A stretch of 64,000 nt of DNA from QHXQ01 sp963788965 (GTDB taxonomy: Bacteria; Acidobacteriota; Blastocatellia; Pyrinomonadales; Pyrinomonadaceae), in the NCBI GenBank assembly GCA_963788965.1, contig CAWBIK010000007.1, positions 4,233-68,232 on the forward strand, in the 5' to 3' direction. Below are positions 25,367-35,080 of the stretch, piece after piece; positions within the stretch are counted from its first letter, which is position 1, and each line of letters starts with the position of its first letter. The translations under genes were made by a program, and so were the position numbers. The notes under the pieces were generated by a model. It did not search any database. It saw only the letters and a program-made list of their open reading frames with translations, and was not told the DNA's origin.

Positions 25367-25994
25367 ATGATCGCGCATCTGTCCGGCAAACTGCTCGCCA
25401 AGCATGCGACCAGTGTAGTGCTCGACGTGAACGGCGTCGGGTATGAAGTGACCATTCCGGTCACCACCTTTTATGATCTGGAAGAAGCGGGCGCGACAAG
25501 TCCAGCTTCGCATCTACACGCACGTTCGCGAGGACGCGCTGCAACTCTTCGGCTTCAACACGGCGCGCGAGCGCGAACTGTTCATCTTACTGATCTCCGT
25601 GAGCGGCATCGGGCCCAAATCCGCCATCGCCATGCTCTCCGGCATGAGCGCCGACGAGATCATCACGGCCATACGCACCAGCAACCTTGCGCGGCTCACG
25701 TCCGCGCCCGGCGTCGGCAAGAAGACGGCCGAGCGGCTCGTGATCGAACTACGCGACAAGATGGCGGCGCTCTCGTCGCCCGCGCTCGAAGAACAACTCG
25801 CGGCGCAACCCGGCGGCGCACACGTCGCGCCGACCGAGGATACGCTCTACGACGACACGCTCTCCGCGCTCGTCAACCTCGGCTATCAAAAGGCCGCCGC
25901 CGAAAAGGCCGTCGCACAGGCCATGCAAGGCGGCGACGATTTAACAGTCGAACTACTGCTGCGTCGCAGCCTGCGCAGTTTGTCGAAAGGATGA
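25367..25994 (+). CDS. ruvA: Holliday junction helicase subunit RuvA, frame change near 25,497
   Basis: DNA-binding subunit of the RuvAB branch-migration complex. First frame: MIAHLSGKLLAKHATSVVLD, VNGVGYEVTIPVTTFYDLEE. Second frame, from about 25,500: VQLRIYTHVREDALQLFGF, the first HhH region VSGIGPKSAIAMLSGM, the second SAPGVGKKTAERLVIELRDK and a C-terminal RuvB-binding domain (DTLYDDTLSALVNLGYQKAAAEKAV). One-base difference between frames; both halves are fully conserved, so a read error is likely. Followed by ruvB after a hairpin. Confidence 0.92.
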
Positions 25995-26086
25995 GGGTGA
26001 AATGATGCAGGCGGAATGATGACTGATGAATAACGAATAGCTTGTCTGTCATGCATCAGTCATCATTCCGCCTGCATCATTTTCTA
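25995..26086. repeat. Heptamer-repeat hairpin, GAATGAT type (ruvA/ruvB), perfect 26-bp stem
   Basis: Left arm 26003-26028 (TGATGCAGGCGGAATGATGA...) and right arm 26054-26079 are exact complements with a 25-nt loop that contains AATAGCTTGTCTGTC. Confidence 0.88.
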
Positions 26087-26088
26087 TC

Positions 26089-27123
26089 ATGTCTGACGAA
26101 CTCGATCCCGTGAACATTCGGCCCGCCGCAGTGCTGGACGAGGAGCGGCAGTTCGAGTTGTCGCTGCGCCCGACGCGGCTGGCCGAGTACATCGGGCAGC
26201 GCAAGGCGACCGACAACCTGCGCGTCTTCATACGCGCCGCGACGCAGCGGCACGAGGCGCTTGATCACGTCCTGCTGACCGGCCCGCCCGGTCTTGGCAA
26301 GACTACGCTCGCCAACATCGTCGCCAACGAGATGAACGCAGAGTTGCGTTCAACCGCCGGCCCCGTCATCGAAAAGCCCGGCGATCTGGCCGCGCTATTG
26401 ACCAACCTGCAAGAAGGCGATGTCCTCTTCATCGACGAGATTCACCGCCTCAACCCGGCCATCGAAGAAGTGCTCTACCCCGCGATGGAGGATTACCAAC
26501 TCGACCTCATGATCGGGCAAGGCGCGGCCGCCCGCTCGATCAAGTTAGACCTGCCGAAGTTCACTTTAGTCGGTGCGACCACACGCGCCGGTTTGATCAC
26601 CGCGCCGTTGCGCGGTCGCTTCGGCATCGTCTTCAATCTGGATTTCTACAAGCACGACGAGTTGGAGTTGATCGTGCGTCGCTCGGCGGAGATTCTTAAG
26701 CTTGAGATTGACGAAGGCGGCGCGAAAGAGATCGCGCGGCGCGCACGCGGCACACCGCGTATCGCTAATCGGCTGTTGCGGCGCGTGCGCGATTTCGCGG
26801 AGGTCGAATACGAAGGGCACGTCACGCAAGCAGTCGCCAACGACGCGCTCAACCGCATGGAAGTGGACACTTACGGCCTTGACGAGATGGATCGCAAGCT
26901 GCTGTTGACGATCATCGAGAAGTTCGACGGCGGCCCCGTCGGCCTCGGCACGATCTCGGCCTCGCTGCAGGAGGAGAAGGATTCGATTGAAGAGATCATC
27001 GAGCCTTACTTGATCCAGATCGGCTTTCTCAACCGCACGCCGCGCGGGCGCATGACGACGCGGCTCGCTTATCAACACTTCGGCGTCACGCCGCCGCCGT
27101 CGAGTCCGGGGCTGTTCAGTTAA
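26089..27123 (+). CDS. ruvB: Holliday junction helicase motor RuvB
   Basis: AAA+ hexameric motor of branch migration, 344 residues. Order of motifs: LRPTRLAEYIGQRKATDNLR, Walker A LTGPPGLGKTTLANIVANEM (about 63-82), Walker B VLFIDEIHRL, sensor 1 TLVGATTRAGLI, sensor 2 RGTPRIANRLLRRVRD, and the winged-helix C-domain GPVGLGTISASLQEEKDSIE to GRMTTRLAYQHFG. The start right after the hairpin is the only one that keeps the conserved N-terminus. Operon partner of ruvA. Confidence 0.98.
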   Translation: MSDELDPVNIRPAAVLDEERQFELSLRPTRLAEYIGQRKATDNLRVFIRAATQRHEALDHVLLTGPPGLGKTTLANIVANEMNAELRSTAGPVIEKPGDLAALLTNLQEGDVLFIDEIHRLNPAIEEVLYPAMEDYQLDLMIGQGAAARSIKLDLPKFTLVGATTRAGLITAPLRGRFGIVFNLDFYKHDELELIVRRSAEILKLEIDEGGAKEIARRARGTPRIANRLLRRVRDFAEVEYEGHVTQAVANDALNRMEVDTYGLDEMDRKLLLTIIEKFDGGPVGLGTISASLQEEKDSIEEIIEPYLIQIGFLNRTPRGRMTTRLAYQHFGVTPPPSSPGLFS

Positions 27124-27256
27124 AATTGTCCGTCGGCCACAAGTCAGTGGTTCGTTGTGTATGCGGCACGCGCGCGGGTGGGTCATGAACTTGAAGGCTT
27201 GAAGGGGCGTATCACACAACGGACGACAGACGCATGACTACGGACATTTTTGCGTT

Positions 27257-28186
27257 ATGAGACAGTGGCTCGCATCTTGGACGCGGCAACATTTCGGCGT
27301 GCGCAACCGCGCGCCGTGGACGTCGATCATCAGTCACACCGTCCACCAGTTTCACGAAAACGATCTGTTCACGCCCGCCGCCGCGATGAGCTACTTCGGG
27401 CTGTTGACACTTTTTCCCACCCTGCTCGTGCTGTTGGCCTTGAGCAACAACTTCGAGGTCGGCAAAGAGATGCTCAACCGCGCGGTGGACGTATATCCCG
27501 GCTCGCGCGAATTTTTGCGCTCGACCATTCGCTCGTTAGAGGATGTCGGCCCGACCGTCATCTTCACTTGCATCGGCGTCACGTTATGGGCCGGCTCGTG
27601 GGTCTTCAGCGTGGTCGAGCGCGCGATCAATCGCCTGTGGGGCACGAAGCCACGCACGTTCCTGCACGGGCGCGGGTTGACGTTGGCGATGATCGGCGGC
27701 ATCGGCGTACTCTTGATCGCCTCCGTGCTGTTGACCTACATGCTCGTCGCCTTGCGCGAGATGACATCGCGTTTGACGCCGCGCCAGATCGAGCGCGTAG
27801 CGATGCTGTCGCTCGCGGGCAACGCGTTCTGGCAAGTCGTCTTCACGTTAGTCAGCATCACGGTCACGATCACTCTGTTCACTATCGTCTATCGGCTGAT
27901 GCCGAACGGGCGCGTGACCTTGCGCGATTCGATTCCGGGCGCGGTCGTCGCCGGGCTGCTGTGGGAGATCGCCAAATACATCTTCGCGTCGAGCCTGCAC
28001 TACTTTCATTACGATCAGATTTACGGCTCGGTCGGCGCGGTCGTCGCCGTCCTCACATGGAGCTACGTCTCAAGCCTGATTCTACTGTTCGGCGCACAAA
28101 TCTCGGTCGTCTTCCACCAAGAGACATCGGGCGCGCACGAAGCTGTTCATACGTCGCAAATGCCTGTCGCGCCGCAAGGCGATTAA
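27257..28186 (+). CDS. YihY/BrkB-family inner membrane protein
   Basis: 309 residues with about six membrane helices. Family motifs: FHENDLFTPAAAMSYFGLLTLFP near the first helix (shown here in two parts: FHENDLFTPAAAMSYF then GLLTLFP), WAGSWVFSVVERAINRLWG, LFTIVYRLMPNGRVTLRDSI, PGAVVAGLLWEIAKYIFA and YGSVGAVVAVLTWSYVSSLI. Function uncertain; once misannotated as RNase BN. It lies between ruvB and queA, same strand, without obvious functional link. Confidence 0.9.
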   Translation: MRQWLASWTRQHFGVRNRAPWTSIISHTVHQFHENDLFTPAAAMSYFGLLTLFPTLLVLLALSNNFEVGKEMLNRAVDVYPGSREFLRSTIRSLEDVGPTVIFTCIGVTLWAGSWVFSVVERAINRLWGTKPRTFLHGRGLTLAMIGGIGVLLIASVLLTYMLVALREMTSRLTPRQIERVAMLSLAGNAFWQVVFTLVSITVTITLFTIVYRLMPNGRVTLRDSIPGAVVAGLLWEIAKYIFASSLHYFHYDQIYGSVGAVVAVLTWSYVSSLILLFGAQISVVFHQETSGAHEAVHTSQMPVAPQGD

Positions 28187-28258
28187 CCATAAAGACACGA
28201 AGCCACGAAAGAAACCTTTGCTGCTTCTTTTGTGTCTTCGTGTCTTTGTGGTTTGATC
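28187..28258. repeat. Heptamer-repeat hairpin, CACGAAG type (upstream of queA)
   Basis: AAAGACACGAAGCCACGAAA and TTTTGTGTCTTCGTGTCTTT form a stem (about 26 of 29 pairs) around CCTTTGCTGC. The queA start follows within 10 bp. Confidence 0.85.
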
Positions 28259-28264
28259 TTGGTC

Positions 28265-29320
28265 GTGTTGCTTTCCGAATTTGATTACGAACTGCCCGAA
28301 GAGTTGATCGCGCAGCAACCGCTCGCGGCGCGCGACGCGGCCCGCATGCTCGTGTTGGAGCGTGCGCGCAGCACGTGGCGCGACCGCATCTTCGCGGAGT
28401 TGCCGGTGGAGTTGAACGCGAACGACGTGCTTGTCGTCAACAACACGCGCGTCTTTCCGGCACGGCTCGTCGGCTCGCGCGCGCCGACGGGCGGACGCGT
28501 CGAACTGTTCTTGATCGAGGAACGCGCGCCGCTCGTGTGGGCGGCGCTGGCGCGACCCGCGCGGCGACTGCAAACGGGCGCGCGCGCCACGTTCGGCGAC
28601 GGACGCTTACAAGCGGAAGTAGTTGAAGCGCACGCGGACGGCTTGCGTGTGGTGCGCTTTCATTGCGCGGGCGATTTCCACGCGCTCTTGGAAGAGACGG
28701 GCCAGACGCCGCTGCCCCCTTACATCAAGCGCGCGGACGAAGACGCAGACACGGCCGCGCGCCGCAGTGCCGACCGCGAACGCTACCAGACCGTCTATGC
28801 GCGGGCGCGTGGCGCGATTGCCGCGCCGACCGCAGGACTACACTTCACGCCGCGCGTCTTGGACGACTTGCGCGCACGCGGCGTCGCCGTCATCGAGATC
28901 ACTTTGCACGTCGGCTACGGCACGTTCGCGCCCGTGCGCGTCGCGGACTTGAGCGCGCACACGGTCGCGCCGGAGCATTATGAGATCGACGTTATTGCGG
29001 CCCGCGCGCTCAACGAAGCACGCGCGGCGGGGCGGCGCATCGTCGCCGTCGGCACGACGACTGTGCGCGCGCTTGAATCGTCGCTGGATGAAATGGGGCG
29101 TGTACGGACGGGCGCAGGGCTGGCGCAGTTGACGATCACACCGGGCTACACGTTCAAGGTAGTCGAGGCGCTCATCACAAATTTTCACTTGCCGCGTTCG
29201 TCCTTGCTTGTGCTCGTCGCCGCGTTCGCGGGGCGCGACCTCGCGCTTGCCGCCTACCGCCACGCCGTCGCCGCTCGCTATCGCTTCTATAGTTACGGCG
29301 ACTGCATGTTGATCGTTTAG
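28265..29320 (+). CDS. queA: S-adenosylmethionine:tRNA ribosyltransferase-isomerase QueA
   Basis: Makes epoxyqueuosine in tRNA from preQ1 using SAM as ribosyl donor. 351 residues from a GTG at 28265; this start aligns with the family opening LLSEFDYELPEELIAQ and avoids reading through the hairpin. Motifs: VLVVNNTRVFPARLVGSR, GRVELFLIEER, LPPYIKRADEDADT, RERYQTVYARARGAIAAPTA, GLHFTPRVLDDL, HVGYGTFAPVR and ITNFHLPRSSLLVLVAAFAG, all typical. Length is normal. Upstream: YihY; downstream: GNAT protein. Confidence 0.95.
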   Translation: MLLSEFDYELPEELIAQQPLAARDAARMLVLERARSTWRDRIFAELPVELNANDVLVVNNTRVFPARLVGSRAPTGGRVELFLIEERAPLVWAALARPARRLQTGARATFGDGRLQAEVVEAHADGLRVVRFHCAGDFHALLEETGQTPLPPYIKRADEDADTAARRSADRERYQTVYARARGAIAAPTAGLHFTPRVLDDLRARGVAVIEITLHVGYGTFAPVRVADLSAHTVAPEHYEIDVIAARALNEARAAGRRIVAVGTTTVRALESSLDEMGRVRTGAGLAQLTITPGYTFKVVEALITNFHLPRSSLLVLVAAFAGRDLALAAYRHAVAARYRFYSYGDCMLIV

Positions 29321-29322
29321 TA

Positions 29323-29390
29323 GATCGCAAATAGCTCAAAAGCAGTGTTCATCTATTTACGATTTACGATTCACGATTTACTATTTATCC
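29323..29390. repeat. Heptamer-repeat hairpin, CGTGAAT type (queA/GNAT gene)
   Basis: A degenerate left arm (GATCGCAAATAG) and a longer right arm (CTATTTACGATTTACGATTC) around AAAAGCAGTGTTC; starts right after the queA stop. Confidence 0.65.
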
Positions 29391-29393
29391 GGC

Positions 29394-29954
29394 ATGGCTG
29401 TGCTGAAGAAAATTCGGTCGCGGCTCTTTGGGGCGCAAGACGCGGGGGCGAACGGTGCGTTGCAGCAGTCCGCGCCCGGCCCGACCGCGCACGCCGCACA
29501 GACGCGCTACGATATACGCCCGCTCACTATCGCGCATCTCGACGAATGTTGGCGGCTCGATCAGCGTTGCTTCGTGGACGGCGAAGCCTACAGCCGCGAG
29601 ACGTTCGAGTACCTGCTGACTTCGCCTGAGTCGGTTGCTTATCGCGCGGTCACGCCTGATGGCGTGATGGTCGGCTTCATCGTCGGACTGGTCGAGCCGG
29701 ACAGGACCGGGCACATCACCACGCTCGGCGTCGCGCCGGAACATCGTCGCCGCCAGATCGCACGCCGCATGCTGGAACGGGTTGAAGATAGTTTCCACCG
29801 CCGGCACGTCCGCACGTTGCGGCTCGAAGTCCGCGCCGTCAACGCGGGCGCGCAACAGCTTTATCTCGATCTCGGCTACAGCGTCACGCAACGCCTGCCC
29901 CGCTACTATTCAAACGGCGGCGACGGGCTGCTCATGATCAAGGCGCTCCAATAG
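29394..29954 (+). CDS. GNAT-family N-acetyltransferase (RimI-like)
   Basis: 186 residues. A ~35-residue variable N-tail precedes a complete GNAT domain: YDIRPLTIAHLDECWRLDQR, AYSRETFEYLLTSPESVAYR, GFIVGLVEPDRTGHITTLGV, the acetyl-CoA loop APEHRRRQIARRMLERVEDS and LEVRAVNAGAQQLYLDLGYS with a C-terminal RYYSNGGDGLLM. The arrangement resembles RimI (ribosomal protein S18 acetylase), but the substrate is not certain and tsaB/tsaD partners are absent here. Confidence 0.83.
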   Translation: MAVLKKIRSRLFGAQDAGANGALQQSAPGPTAHAAQTRYDIRPLTIAHLDECWRLDQRCFVDGEAYSRETFEYLLTSPESVAYRAVTPDGVMVGFIVGLVEPDRTGHITTLGVAPEHRRRQIARRMLERVEDSFHRRHVRTLRLEVRAVNAGAQQLYLDLGYSVTQRLPRYYSNGGDGLLMIKALQ

Positions 29955-29977
29955 ACTCTAATACAAGCCCGAACAGT

Positions 29978-30044
29978 AACCACCAAGCCACGAAGGCACG
30001 AAAGATCAATCAGCTATCTTTCGTGCCTTCGTGGCTTGGTGGTT
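29978..30044. repeat. Perfect 29-bp inverted repeat, CACGAAG type
   Basis: Arms 29978-30006 (AACCACCAAGCCACGAAGGC...) and 30016-30044 are exact complements with a 9-nt loop CAATCAGCT. It lies between convergent genes and its right arm encodes the last residues of the ankyrin protein. Confidence 0.93.
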
Positions 30045-31400
30045 AATCCTGTTAGGGTCTTTAATGTTGACCGGCGCGCGCGGCCTGAATCGCTTGGATG
30101 ATGTCCTGACAACTTGGCCGCCTTGGGCGTGCTCGTCGGCGGTGAGGCCGTCGTTTGATCTCAGATTCACGTCCGCGCCGCCTGCGATTAAGGCGTTGGC
30201 CGTGGCCGCCCCGACGCAATCCATCGTGGTAAACCACAAAGGTGTGCCGCCGTATTGCGCGTCCTTGAGGTTGGGATTCGCGCCCGCCGCCAGCAACACT
30301 TTCACTGTGTCCGCGTGCCCGCGCCACGCCGCTTTGACGAGCGCCGTGTTGGGGCCGTCCAACCCGTTCACATCCGCCCCGGCGGCGAGCAACTTCTGCA
30401 CCTCACTCGTGAACCCGCGCCCGGCTGCTTGGACGAGATCGCTCGTCACCCGCGAGGCGGCCACTTGCTGCCGCGTCGGCACGGGCGCGAAACCTTTAGG
30501 CGACTCGGTGGACGACTTGGTGCTGAACGAGACGACGCGCCATTGCGCGGCCGCCTCTTTGTCTTTGCGTAGCAGGGCCGAGGCCGACGTTTCATGCCCG
30601 CCGAACTTATCGTAAGACTTATCTTTCGTCAGGAGCGCGCGGCCGAGTTTCGTCGGCTCGTAGGTGAACGTGAAATCGACGACCGCTTCGTTCTCGCCGC
30701 GCATGTTGACGGCGCTGATCTTGGCGAGCGCCAACTGCGCGATAGGGATCGCGATCAACCCGCCGGCCTGAAAGTTATTATGATCGCCGTTGGCCACCTT
30801 CGTCGTTTCCAGATTACTGGCCCGCATGCCGATGAGTGGGTTCACGCTGTCTTCGTAGGTGTCGAAGTCGGGCAGCGCGATGGCCAACCGCTGCAACTCC
30901 GGATCGGTCAGCGCAATGTCTATGTCGTGACTATAGACCGTGTAGTCCCGATAAGTTTTGCCGCAACCATCGCAATAGAAGCCGATCAACTCTTTTTTAG
31001 TAGTCGGGCGCACATCATGCAGGACGTTGATCAAGCCCAACTCTTTTAACGAGTATGCGGCCTCGTCATATCCGAACTTGTCGTTCGATAGTTCCGAGGC
31101 ATTGACCTTCGTGTAGAGCGGCACGAGATCAGGCCGCTTGAATAACTCGGATGCGCTGATGATCTCGGCCGCGGGGATGGTCTGCGCGCCCATGGTCGTC
31201 GTGCGCGTCACAAACATATAGCCGCCAACGACGACCACCAGCACGGCGATAAGACCGGCGTAGAGTTTACGTCGATCTGTTGTGCTGTTATCTGATCTGG
31301 CCTGATGACCGGCCTCGGCCAGTGGGGTTTGACAACGCAGGCAGATGGGTTCGCTGTCCCAGTTTACCAGCCCACACCGGCCACATTTAATATGAGCCAT
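30006..31400 (-). CDS. Zinc-ribbon, transmembrane, ankyrin-repeat protein
   Basis: 464 residues. The N-terminal zinc ribbon (CGRCGLVNWDSEPICLRC, Cys pairs at about 6-9 and 20-23) is followed by one membrane helix (LYAGLIAVLVVVVGGYMFV, about 46-64), a ~230-residue extracytoplasmic or linker region with a CDGCGKTYRDY motif, and about three ankyrin repeats (LVQAAGRGFTSEVQKLLAAG, ALVKAAWRGHADTVKVLLAA, TPLWFTTMDCVGAATANALI). The last ~12 residues are encoded by the hairpin at 29978 and are probably accidental. It is directly downstream of mglA on the same strand, so a role in polarity or membrane signalling is possible but unproven. Confidence 0.8.
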   Translation of the reverse strand: MAHIKCGRCGLVNWDSEPICLRCQTPLAEAGHQARSDNSTTDRRKLYAGLIAVLVVVVGGYMFVTRTTTMGAQTIPAAEIISASELFKRPDLVPLYTKVNASELSNDKFGYDEAAYSLKELGLINVLHDVRPTTKKELIGFYCDGCGKTYRDYTVYSHDIDIALTDPELQRLAIALPDFDTYEDSVNPLIGMRASNLETTKVANGDHNNFQAGGLIAIPIAQLALAKISAVNMRGENEAVVDFTFTYEPTKLGRALLTKDKSYDKFGGHETSASALLRKDKEAAAQWRVVSFSTKSSTESPKGFAPVPTRQQVAASRVTSDLVQAAGRGFTSEVQKLLAAGADVNGLDGPNTALVKAAWRGHADTVKVLLAAGANPNLKDAQYGGTPLWFTTMDCVGAATANALIAGGADVNLRSNDGLTADEHAQGGQVVRTSSKRFRPRAPVNIKDPNRINHQATKARKIAD

Positions 31401-31453
31401 GATGAATTAACCATAGTGCGTAGTGCTGATCGCAGCGGGCGCGTAAGTTGCGG

Positions 31454-32038
<585 letters not shown>

Positions 32039-32112
32039 AGCTCAAAGGCAGTGACAAAAGTGACGAGCGCCGGGTGACAAGTCAGCACGAGTTGTTAACC
32101 TGTCGCGCGGCA

Positions 32113-32595
32113 CTAAGTAAAGAGACTATCGATGTCGTCGTCGGTGATGCCCGCCAGCAGGGGGTTGTCGCGGGCGCTTTGTTCGGACTCGCGCTCGATC
32201 TCTTCAAAGATGGTGGCCAATTCGCGCCCCGCCTGCTTAACGCGCAGTTTGACCAGTCCTAGGCTCGAACGGTCGTCGAAGACGACCACCAGCAGTGTCC
32301 GCCCGATCAGGCAGATGTGGATCGACTCGCGCTCGCCCTCGTGCGACAGCGTCGGGAACTCTTTCTCGCCGATGAGCAGGGCCATGCCGCCCGTCGCCGC
32401 GACGTTGCCCGCCGCCAGAGACGCCAGACTCGTCGTGTCGAGGCCGCCGACCTCGCCCTGCACGGCGATCTCCTGCCCGTTCTTGTCCACGAGAAAGACG
32501 ACGCGCGAGAACGAATCGAGCCGTAACTTTGACAGTACGGAAATGATCCGCCCGTACTGCTGTTCGCGCATAATGATAGGTGTGTCCATCATCAA
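32113..32595 (-). CDS. mglB: Roadblock/LC7-domain protein MglB (MglA GAP)
   Basis: 160 residues: the roadblock/LC7 core RLDSFSRVVFLVDKNGQEIAV, TTSLASLAAGNVAATGGMAL, then HICLIGRTLLVVVFDDRSSL, and an acidic C-terminal tail (about 125-160) ending in DDDIDSLFT. In known systems MglB is the GTPase-activating partner of MglA and marks the lagging pole. Three consecutive ATG codons make the start uncertain by two residues. Separated from mglA by 74 bp that hold a degenerate TGACGAG repeat. Confidence 0.9.
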   Translation of the reverse strand: MMMDTPIIMREQQYGRIISVLSKLRLDSFSRVVFLVDKNGQEIAVQGEVGGLDTTSLASLAAGNVAATGGMALLIGEKEFPTLSHEGERESIHICLIGRTLLVVVFDDRSSLGLVKLRVKQAGRELATIFEEIERESEQSARDNPLLAGITDDDIDSLFT

Positions 32596-32988
32596 TACAG
32601 GCGCTTTCGCTAGCGTGATGCCAATGAGGTGGGAACTTTACAAAGGGGGCGCTCGGTCAAGATGCTCCGCACCGAAATCTAAACCTAAGCCGAAAAAACG
32701 GTTGGCTGCTGCCGGAAATCGCCTTCGCCGCTGCCTGCTGAGGAAGTCAGCGGCAAGACCAACTCCTCTGGCACTCTAGCATAGCGGCTCAAATGACTTC
32801 AACTGTTTTTCCGTGTTGCCTATGTTTTTACTCTTTGCGCCACCGGGTTATGCCCGCGTCGCGCCTGCAAATCACACTGCTGCGTTGCTTTATGACCCGG
32901 CATATGTTAGTCTGTGCGCGTTTCTGAAGGCTTCAAAGCGCGTCATGTCCAGTTGGTTGGAAGCCATTTTGAAAAGCGAGTGCTTCGC
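32596..32988. other. Divergent intergenic region
   Basis: About 390 bp between mglB (minus) and the TPR gene (plus). It should hold promoters for both, but I could not place convincing hexamers. A short complementary pair (CCGCTGCCTGCTGAGGAAGT / CAGCGG) gives a possible hairpin at about 32,730-32,755. No ORF or RNA gene was recognised. Confidence 0.4.
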
Positions 32989-33882
32989 ATGAGCGATCCT
33001 GTCATCAAGGGCGTCAAGCGACCTACCCCCCGCCCTACCACACGTAGCGCTTCCTCAGCGACAGCGGCTAAGAGTCGAAAGTTGCCTGCAAAAGCCGCGC
33101 GCCCGAAGCCTGTCGGCGCGGCGAAGCCCCCCGTGCGCAAGGCGACGAAGAAGGCTACCACTGCCGGCAAGGCGGCGCAGAAGCCGACGAAAGGCAAACA
33201 AGCGAAGCCTGCAAAAAAAGCGCCGCCCGCGAAAAGCAAAGTAATTAAAGCGGCCGTCAAACCTGCCAAACGCCCGGCAGCCAGACCAACCAAGCAAAAA
33301 TCGGTGACTAGACCACGGCCCGCGAAAGCGGCCACGGCCCCTGCGCGCGCGGCGCACACGCCGCCCCGCCCCGCCCCGCGGCCCAAGCCGTCGCAGGACG
33401 AGATGGCCGCGATCCGCGCCTTCGAGCGCGCGCACAAAGAGTTTACGCGCGGCCGGTTCGGCGAGGCGCGGCAACTGTTCCGCGCTTTGATCGAGCAGCA
33501 CCCGCACGCCTCTGAAGTGACGGCGCGGGCGCGCATCTATCTGGCCATCGCCGAGTCGCGCCTGCGCACGGACACGGCGCTGCCGCGCGACCCGGATGCG
33601 CTCTACGACCGTGGCGTCATCGAACTCAACCGGGGCGACTACGTGGCGGCGCAGGAACTCTTCGAGCGCGCTCTGAAGCGCGAGCCTGAGGCGGCGCACA
33701 TACATTACGGGCTGGCAGCGACGCGCTCGCGGCTCGGCTCCATCACCCCTGCGCTCGAAGCCCTTGAGCGCGCGCTCGACCTGCAACCCAACCTGCGTAT
33801 CCGCGCACAACATGATCAAGACTTGGCGGCCCTGCGTAACGAACCGGACTACGAACGGCTCATCTTCGGGTCGCGCGCCTGA
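32989..33882 (+). CDS. Lys/Pro/Ala-rich protein with C-terminal TPR repeats
   Basis: 297 residues from the ATG at 32989. The first ~135 residues are a low-complexity basic stretch of Lys, Pro and Ala (KKAPPAKSKVIKAAVKPAKR type), resembling histone H1-like or nucleic-acid-binding tails. The rest folds as tetratricopeptide repeats: EFTRGRFGEARQLFRALIEQ, DRGVIELNRGDYVAAQELFE, and GLAATRSRLGSITPALEALE. No catalytic motif. The tail could contact DNA or RNA while the TPRs bind proteins; this is inference. Confidence 0.72.
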   Translation: MSDPVIKGVKRPTPRPTTRSASSATAAKSRKLPAKAARPKPVGAAKPPVRKATKKATTAGKAAQKPTKGKQAKPAKKAPPAKSKVIKAAVKPAKRPAARPTKQKSVTRPRPAKAATAPARAAHTPPRPAPRPKPSQDEMAAIRAFERAHKEFTRGRFGEARQLFRALIEQHPHASEVTARARIYLAIAESRLRTDTALPRDPDALYDRGVIELNRGDYVAAQELFERALKREPEAAHIHYGLAATRSRLGSITPALEALERALDLQPNLRIRAQHDQDLAALRNEPDYERLIFGSRA

Positions 33883-33979
33883 GGGCGTACTGCGTCGCTT
33901 TCCTCTACAATCAGTCCGAACAACCGGGCGCACGAATCATATCAGTTTCAAACTTGCAGTCTTTTCGGTATGATTCTGT

Positions 33980-35074
33980 TTGGGCGTGGTGCGCGCCCCC
34001 GGTCACGTCTGCCGTAAAGGGGAAGCTTTAAGTTTGCACACGAGTACAGAGCAGGGGTTGAAGTTGGTCGCCATCGGCGGCGGCACGGGTCTTTCGACCG
34101 TGCTTGCGGGGTTGAAAGAACTGGTCGGCGCTGACGCGGCGGGCGGCTTGTGGCTCGACGCGCTGGCGGCGATTGTCACCGTCTCGGACGACGGCGGCAG
34201 TTCGGGGCGGCTGCGCGACGAGTTGCAAATCCTGCCGCCCGGCGACATACGCAACTGCATGGTCGCGCTCTCGGAAGACTCGACGCTGCTGGCGCGACTC
34301 TTTCGTTATCGCTTCGGCGGCGACGGTCAACTAAGCGGCCACAGCTTCGGCAACCTCTTTCTCGCCGCCCTGACCGATGTAGTCGGCGACTTCACAGAGG
34401 CCGTGCGCCTGTCGTCCGAAGTCTTGGCGAGCAAGGGGCGCATCTATCCGGCGACGTTGAACGACGTGCGCCTCGTCGCCGAACTCGAAGACGGGCGCGT
34501 GGTGCGCGGCGAGACGAACATCACGGCCGCGCACGCAACGATTCGTCGGCTGCGGCTTGAGCCGGAGCAATGTCTGCCGCTGCCGGAGGCGCTGACCGCG
34601 CTACGCAACGCCGACATCATCACGGTCGGCCCCGGTTCGCTCTACACGAGCATCCTGCCCAACCTGCTCGTCGCGCGTGTCGCGCAGACGATCAACCAGT
34701 CGCACGCCGTAAAAATTTTCATCTGCAACTTGATGACGCAACCGGGCGAGACAGACGGTTATACTGCGCGGCAACACCTTGAGACTGTCCGGCAGTACGC
34801 GCCGGAGTTACACTTCGACTGCGTCTTGGTCAACGACCGGCGCATCAGCGCCGAGCAGGCAGCGCGTTACGCGGCCGAGGGCGCACACCAGATCGGCTTG
34901 ACCGATCATATGTTGGAGCGCGAGTTCAGCGGCGAGACGGAGATCGTGCGCGCCGATCTACTGGACGAGGGGGAGATGGTGCGGCACAGCCCGGCCAAGT
35001 TGGCGCGCGTCATCGCTGCTTGTTACGAGCAGGCGACGAGCGAGCGCGAACTGCTGGCCGACGTGCCGCGCTAA
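33980..35074 (+). CDS. yvcK: YvcK/GlmR-family UDP-sugar-binding regulator
   Basis: Gluconeogenesis and cell-wall factor (PF01933, CofD-like). 364 residues from a TTG; a later TTG at about 34034 would suit better, as the conserved part begins at LKLVAIGGGTGLSTVLAGLK. Motifs: VTVSDDGGSSGRLR, PPGDIRNCMVALSEDSTLLA, GHSFGNLFLAALTDVVGDF, ADIITVGPGSLYTSILPNLL and FICNLMTQPGETDGYTA. Homologues bind UDP-GlcNAc and in Bacillus stimulate GlmS. Its place directly before glmU and glmS fits that role. Confidence 0.92.
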   Translation: MGVVRAPGHVCRKGEALSLHTSTEQGLKLVAIGGGTGLSTVLAGLKELVGADAAGGLWLDALAAIVTVSDDGGSSGRLRDELQILPPGDIRNCMVALSEDSTLLARLFRYRFGGDGQLSGHSFGNLFLAALTDVVGDFTEAVRLSSEVLASKGRIYPATLNDVRLVAELEDGRVVRGETNITAAHATIRRLRLEPEQCLPLPEALTALRNADIITVGPGSLYTSILPNLLVARVAQTINQSHAVKIFICNLMTQPGETDGYTARQHLETVRQYAPELHFDCVLVNDRRISAEQAARYAAEGAHQIGLTDHMLEREFSGETEIVRADLLDEGEMVRHSPAKLARVIAACYEQATSERELLADVPR

Positions 35075-35080
35075 TAGTTT

